Source: Gemmatimonadota bacterium
GTDB lineage: Bacteria; Gemmatimonadota; Gemmatimonadetes; Longimicrobiales; RSA9
Assembly (NCBI GenBank): GCA_019689775.1
Contig: JADGGV010000251.1
Location: 1-6,350, forward strand
Direction of reading: 5' to 3'
DNA: 6,350 bases
The translations under genes and the position numbers were made by a program. Below are positions 5,936-6,350 of the stretch, piece after piece; the first letter of the stretch is position 1; every line of letters begins with the position of its first letter. Under the pieces are notes generated by a model that searched no databases, had not been told where the DNA came from, and worked only from the letters and a program-made list of their open reading frames with translations.

Positions 5936-5985
5936 CGATCTGGCCCGCGCGCATGAAGCGAACTGGCACAGAAATCGCCAGATCG
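5936..5985 (+). terminator. 9-bp inverted repeat downstream of the patatin gene
   Basis: CGATCTGGC (5936-5944) and GCCAGATCG (5977-5985) are perfect inverse copies separated by 32 nt, starting 12 bp after the patatin stop. A second CTGGC at 5963-5967 can pair with the same right-hand arm, so two folds compete. No T run follows. A 3'-end stem is plausible; a classical terminator is not shown. Confidence 0.35.
5964..5979 (+). promoter_or_regulatory. Possible sigma-54 (RpoN) promoter, -24/-12 type
   Basis: TGGCAC (5964-5969) followed by AGAAA and TCGCC matches the sigma-54 consensus TGGCAC-N5-TTGC. The -24 element is perfect, and GG (5965-5966) and GC (5977-5978) have the required spacing. The first T of the -12 element fits; the second T and the final A/T do not. 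It points rightward, but no gene begins within the following 370 bases, and it overlaps the inverted repeat after patatin. It could therefore be coincidental. Confidence 0.3.
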
Positions 5986-6149
5986 ACGGTCGACGGCGCC
6001 GCGGTTGCGGCCGACCGCGATGCCGGAGCGGGATCCAGGGCGGGACCCCGCGCGGGGCCCGGTTGGCGCGGCAACGGGGTGGTGGTCGGGAGTCGGTCCG
6101 GGAGGTGTGGCGGCGGGCGGGACGAAGGATCGGAGCCGGGCACCCGCGC

Positions 6150-6174
6150 GGGCGCGGGAGCGGTCGGGGCGGGG
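6150..6174 (+). other. G-quadruplex motif beside a palindrome
   Basis: Four G runs, GGG (6150-6152), GGG (6156-6158), GGGG (6166-6169) and GGGG (6171-6174), are separated by loops of 3, 7 and 1 nt and meet the usual G3+N1-7 rule. The motif ends 6 bp before the palindrome at 6181. Folding in the cell is not shown. Confidence 0.4.
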
Positions 6175-6180
6175 TTCGCG

Positions 6181-6195
6181 GTTTACACTGTAAAC
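6181..6195. promoter_or_regulatory. 15-bp perfect palindrome GTTTACACTGTAAAC, probable operator
   Basis: Arms GTTTACA and TGTAAAC flank a single C. It is a conspicuous AT-rich island in DNA that is otherwise nearly all G and C. TACA/TGTA half-sites resemble operators of the BlaI/MecI/CopY type, which usually have two central bases rather than one; TetR-like regulators are another possibility. On the plus strand it contains a -10-like TACACT, and on the minus strand TACAGT, but neither has a good -35. The controlled gene is not in the window. Confidence 0.5.
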
Positions 6196-6297
6196 GGCGG
6201 GCACCACGCGGGAGCTGGAGCGGTGCCGCGGTGCGCGGTACGCATGGGCGCGAGGATCGGGCACCCGCTCGAGCGCGGGATTGGCGGGTTCAGGAGC

Positions 6298-6333
6298 GGG
6301 GAGGCGTGGGCCGGGGACCGGTGGGCGCGGGGG
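6298..6333 (+). other. Second G-quadruplex motif at the right edge
   Basis: Five G runs (6298-6301, 6308-6310, 6313-6316, 6323-6325, 6329-6333) are separated by loops of 6, 2, 6 and 3 nt, satisfying the canonical motif in more than one register. Such motifs are frequent in G-rich sequence, so function is not implied. Confidence 0.35.
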
Positions 6334-6350
6334 CGTTCGCCGGGCTCCGG

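Larger units (their letters stand above)
6137..6280 (+). repeat. Degenerate direct repeats at about 60-bp spacing
   Basis: A 23-bp block at 6137-6159 recurs at 6258-6280 with two mismatches, starting CGGGCACCCGC in both. Halfway between, CGGGCACC recurs at 6198-6205, so the start spacings are 61 and 60 bp. GGAGCGG also recurs at 6025, 6157, 6217 and 6293. The copies are otherwise diverged, and the region is compositionally biased, so chance contributes. Confidence 0.3.
5924..6350. other. Non-coding region at the right edge with regulatory-looking elements
   Basis: I see no credible gene in these 427 bases. The open frames here are short, arginine- and glycine-rich or antisense to the patatin gene. 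The stretch holds a 9-bp inverted repeat, a sigma-54-like box, a 7-bp tandem duplication (TCGACGG at 5983-5989 and 5990-5996), G-quadruplex motifs and a 15-bp palindrome. From about 6060 onward the plus strand is strongly G-rich. It may be the upstream region of a gene beyond the window. Confidence 0.6.

Noticed and set aside
6005..6193. 62-residue plus-strand open frame
   Set aside because: Arg/Gly/Pro-rich low complexity, no convincing ribosome site, and it runs through the G-quadruplex motif and palindrome.
5512..6264. 250-residue minus-strand open frame reaching into the right intergenic region
   Set aside because: Mostly antisense to patatin. Its upstream part is Arg/Pro/Ser-rich with no recognisable domain, and no ribosome site stands out.
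6198..6350. CRISPR-like array from the about 60-bp periodicity
   Set aside because: Repeat units are degenerate, only 8 bp are shared by all three, and no Cas gene or uniform spacer structure is present.

Overview
The window is very GC-rich (C/G at most third codon positions). It looks like a free-living bacterial chromosome, most plausibly Gemmatimonadota, because it combines a multi-repeat Big_2-type lipoprotein, a small exported lipoprotein and ordinary metabolic genes at this GC level. That placement is inference; Myxococcota or Acidobacteriota are not excluded. No rRNA, tRNA, CRISPR, transposase, phage or toxin gene was seen.

Layout: (1) 1-99 is GC-rich sequence downstream of the first gene, with short palindromes (for example CCGGCGCCGG at 8-17) and no clear terminator. 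(2) 100-1716, minus strand, encodes a 538-residue surface lipoprotein made of six bacterial Ig-like repeats. A well-formed promoter (TTGCGC-N17-TACGAT) lies upstream at 1788-1816, with a hairpin in the leader. (3) 1817-1973 is a divergent intergenic region holding three short palindromes. (4) 1974-2375, plus strand, encodes a small lipoprotein of unknown function. (5) 2506-3168 encodes a phosphoserine phosphatase resembling the human/eukaryotic type. (6) 3327-4424 encodes a class V PLP aminotransferase of the serine-pyruvate/alanine-glyoxylate type. (7) 4425-4717 is non-coding and rich in hairpins. (8) 4718-5923 encodes a patatin-like phospholipase. (9) 5924-6350 has no credible gene. It holds a sigma-54-like -24/-12 match, inverted repeats, a 15-bp perfect AT-rich palindrome (GTTTACACTGTAAAC) and G-quadruplex motifs.

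How the genes relate: the phosphatase catalyses the last step of serine synthesis. The adjacent aminotransferase could supply its substrate (phosphoserine aminotransferase role) or use serine or glycine in glyoxylate metabolism. The gap between them is 158 bp, so they may not be one transcript. The two lipoproteins and the patatin have no evident link to serine metabolism or to each other.

I see no convincing new multi-gene system. The points most worth following are non-coding: the hairpin cluster before the patatin gene and the palindrome plus G-quadruplex region at the right edge.
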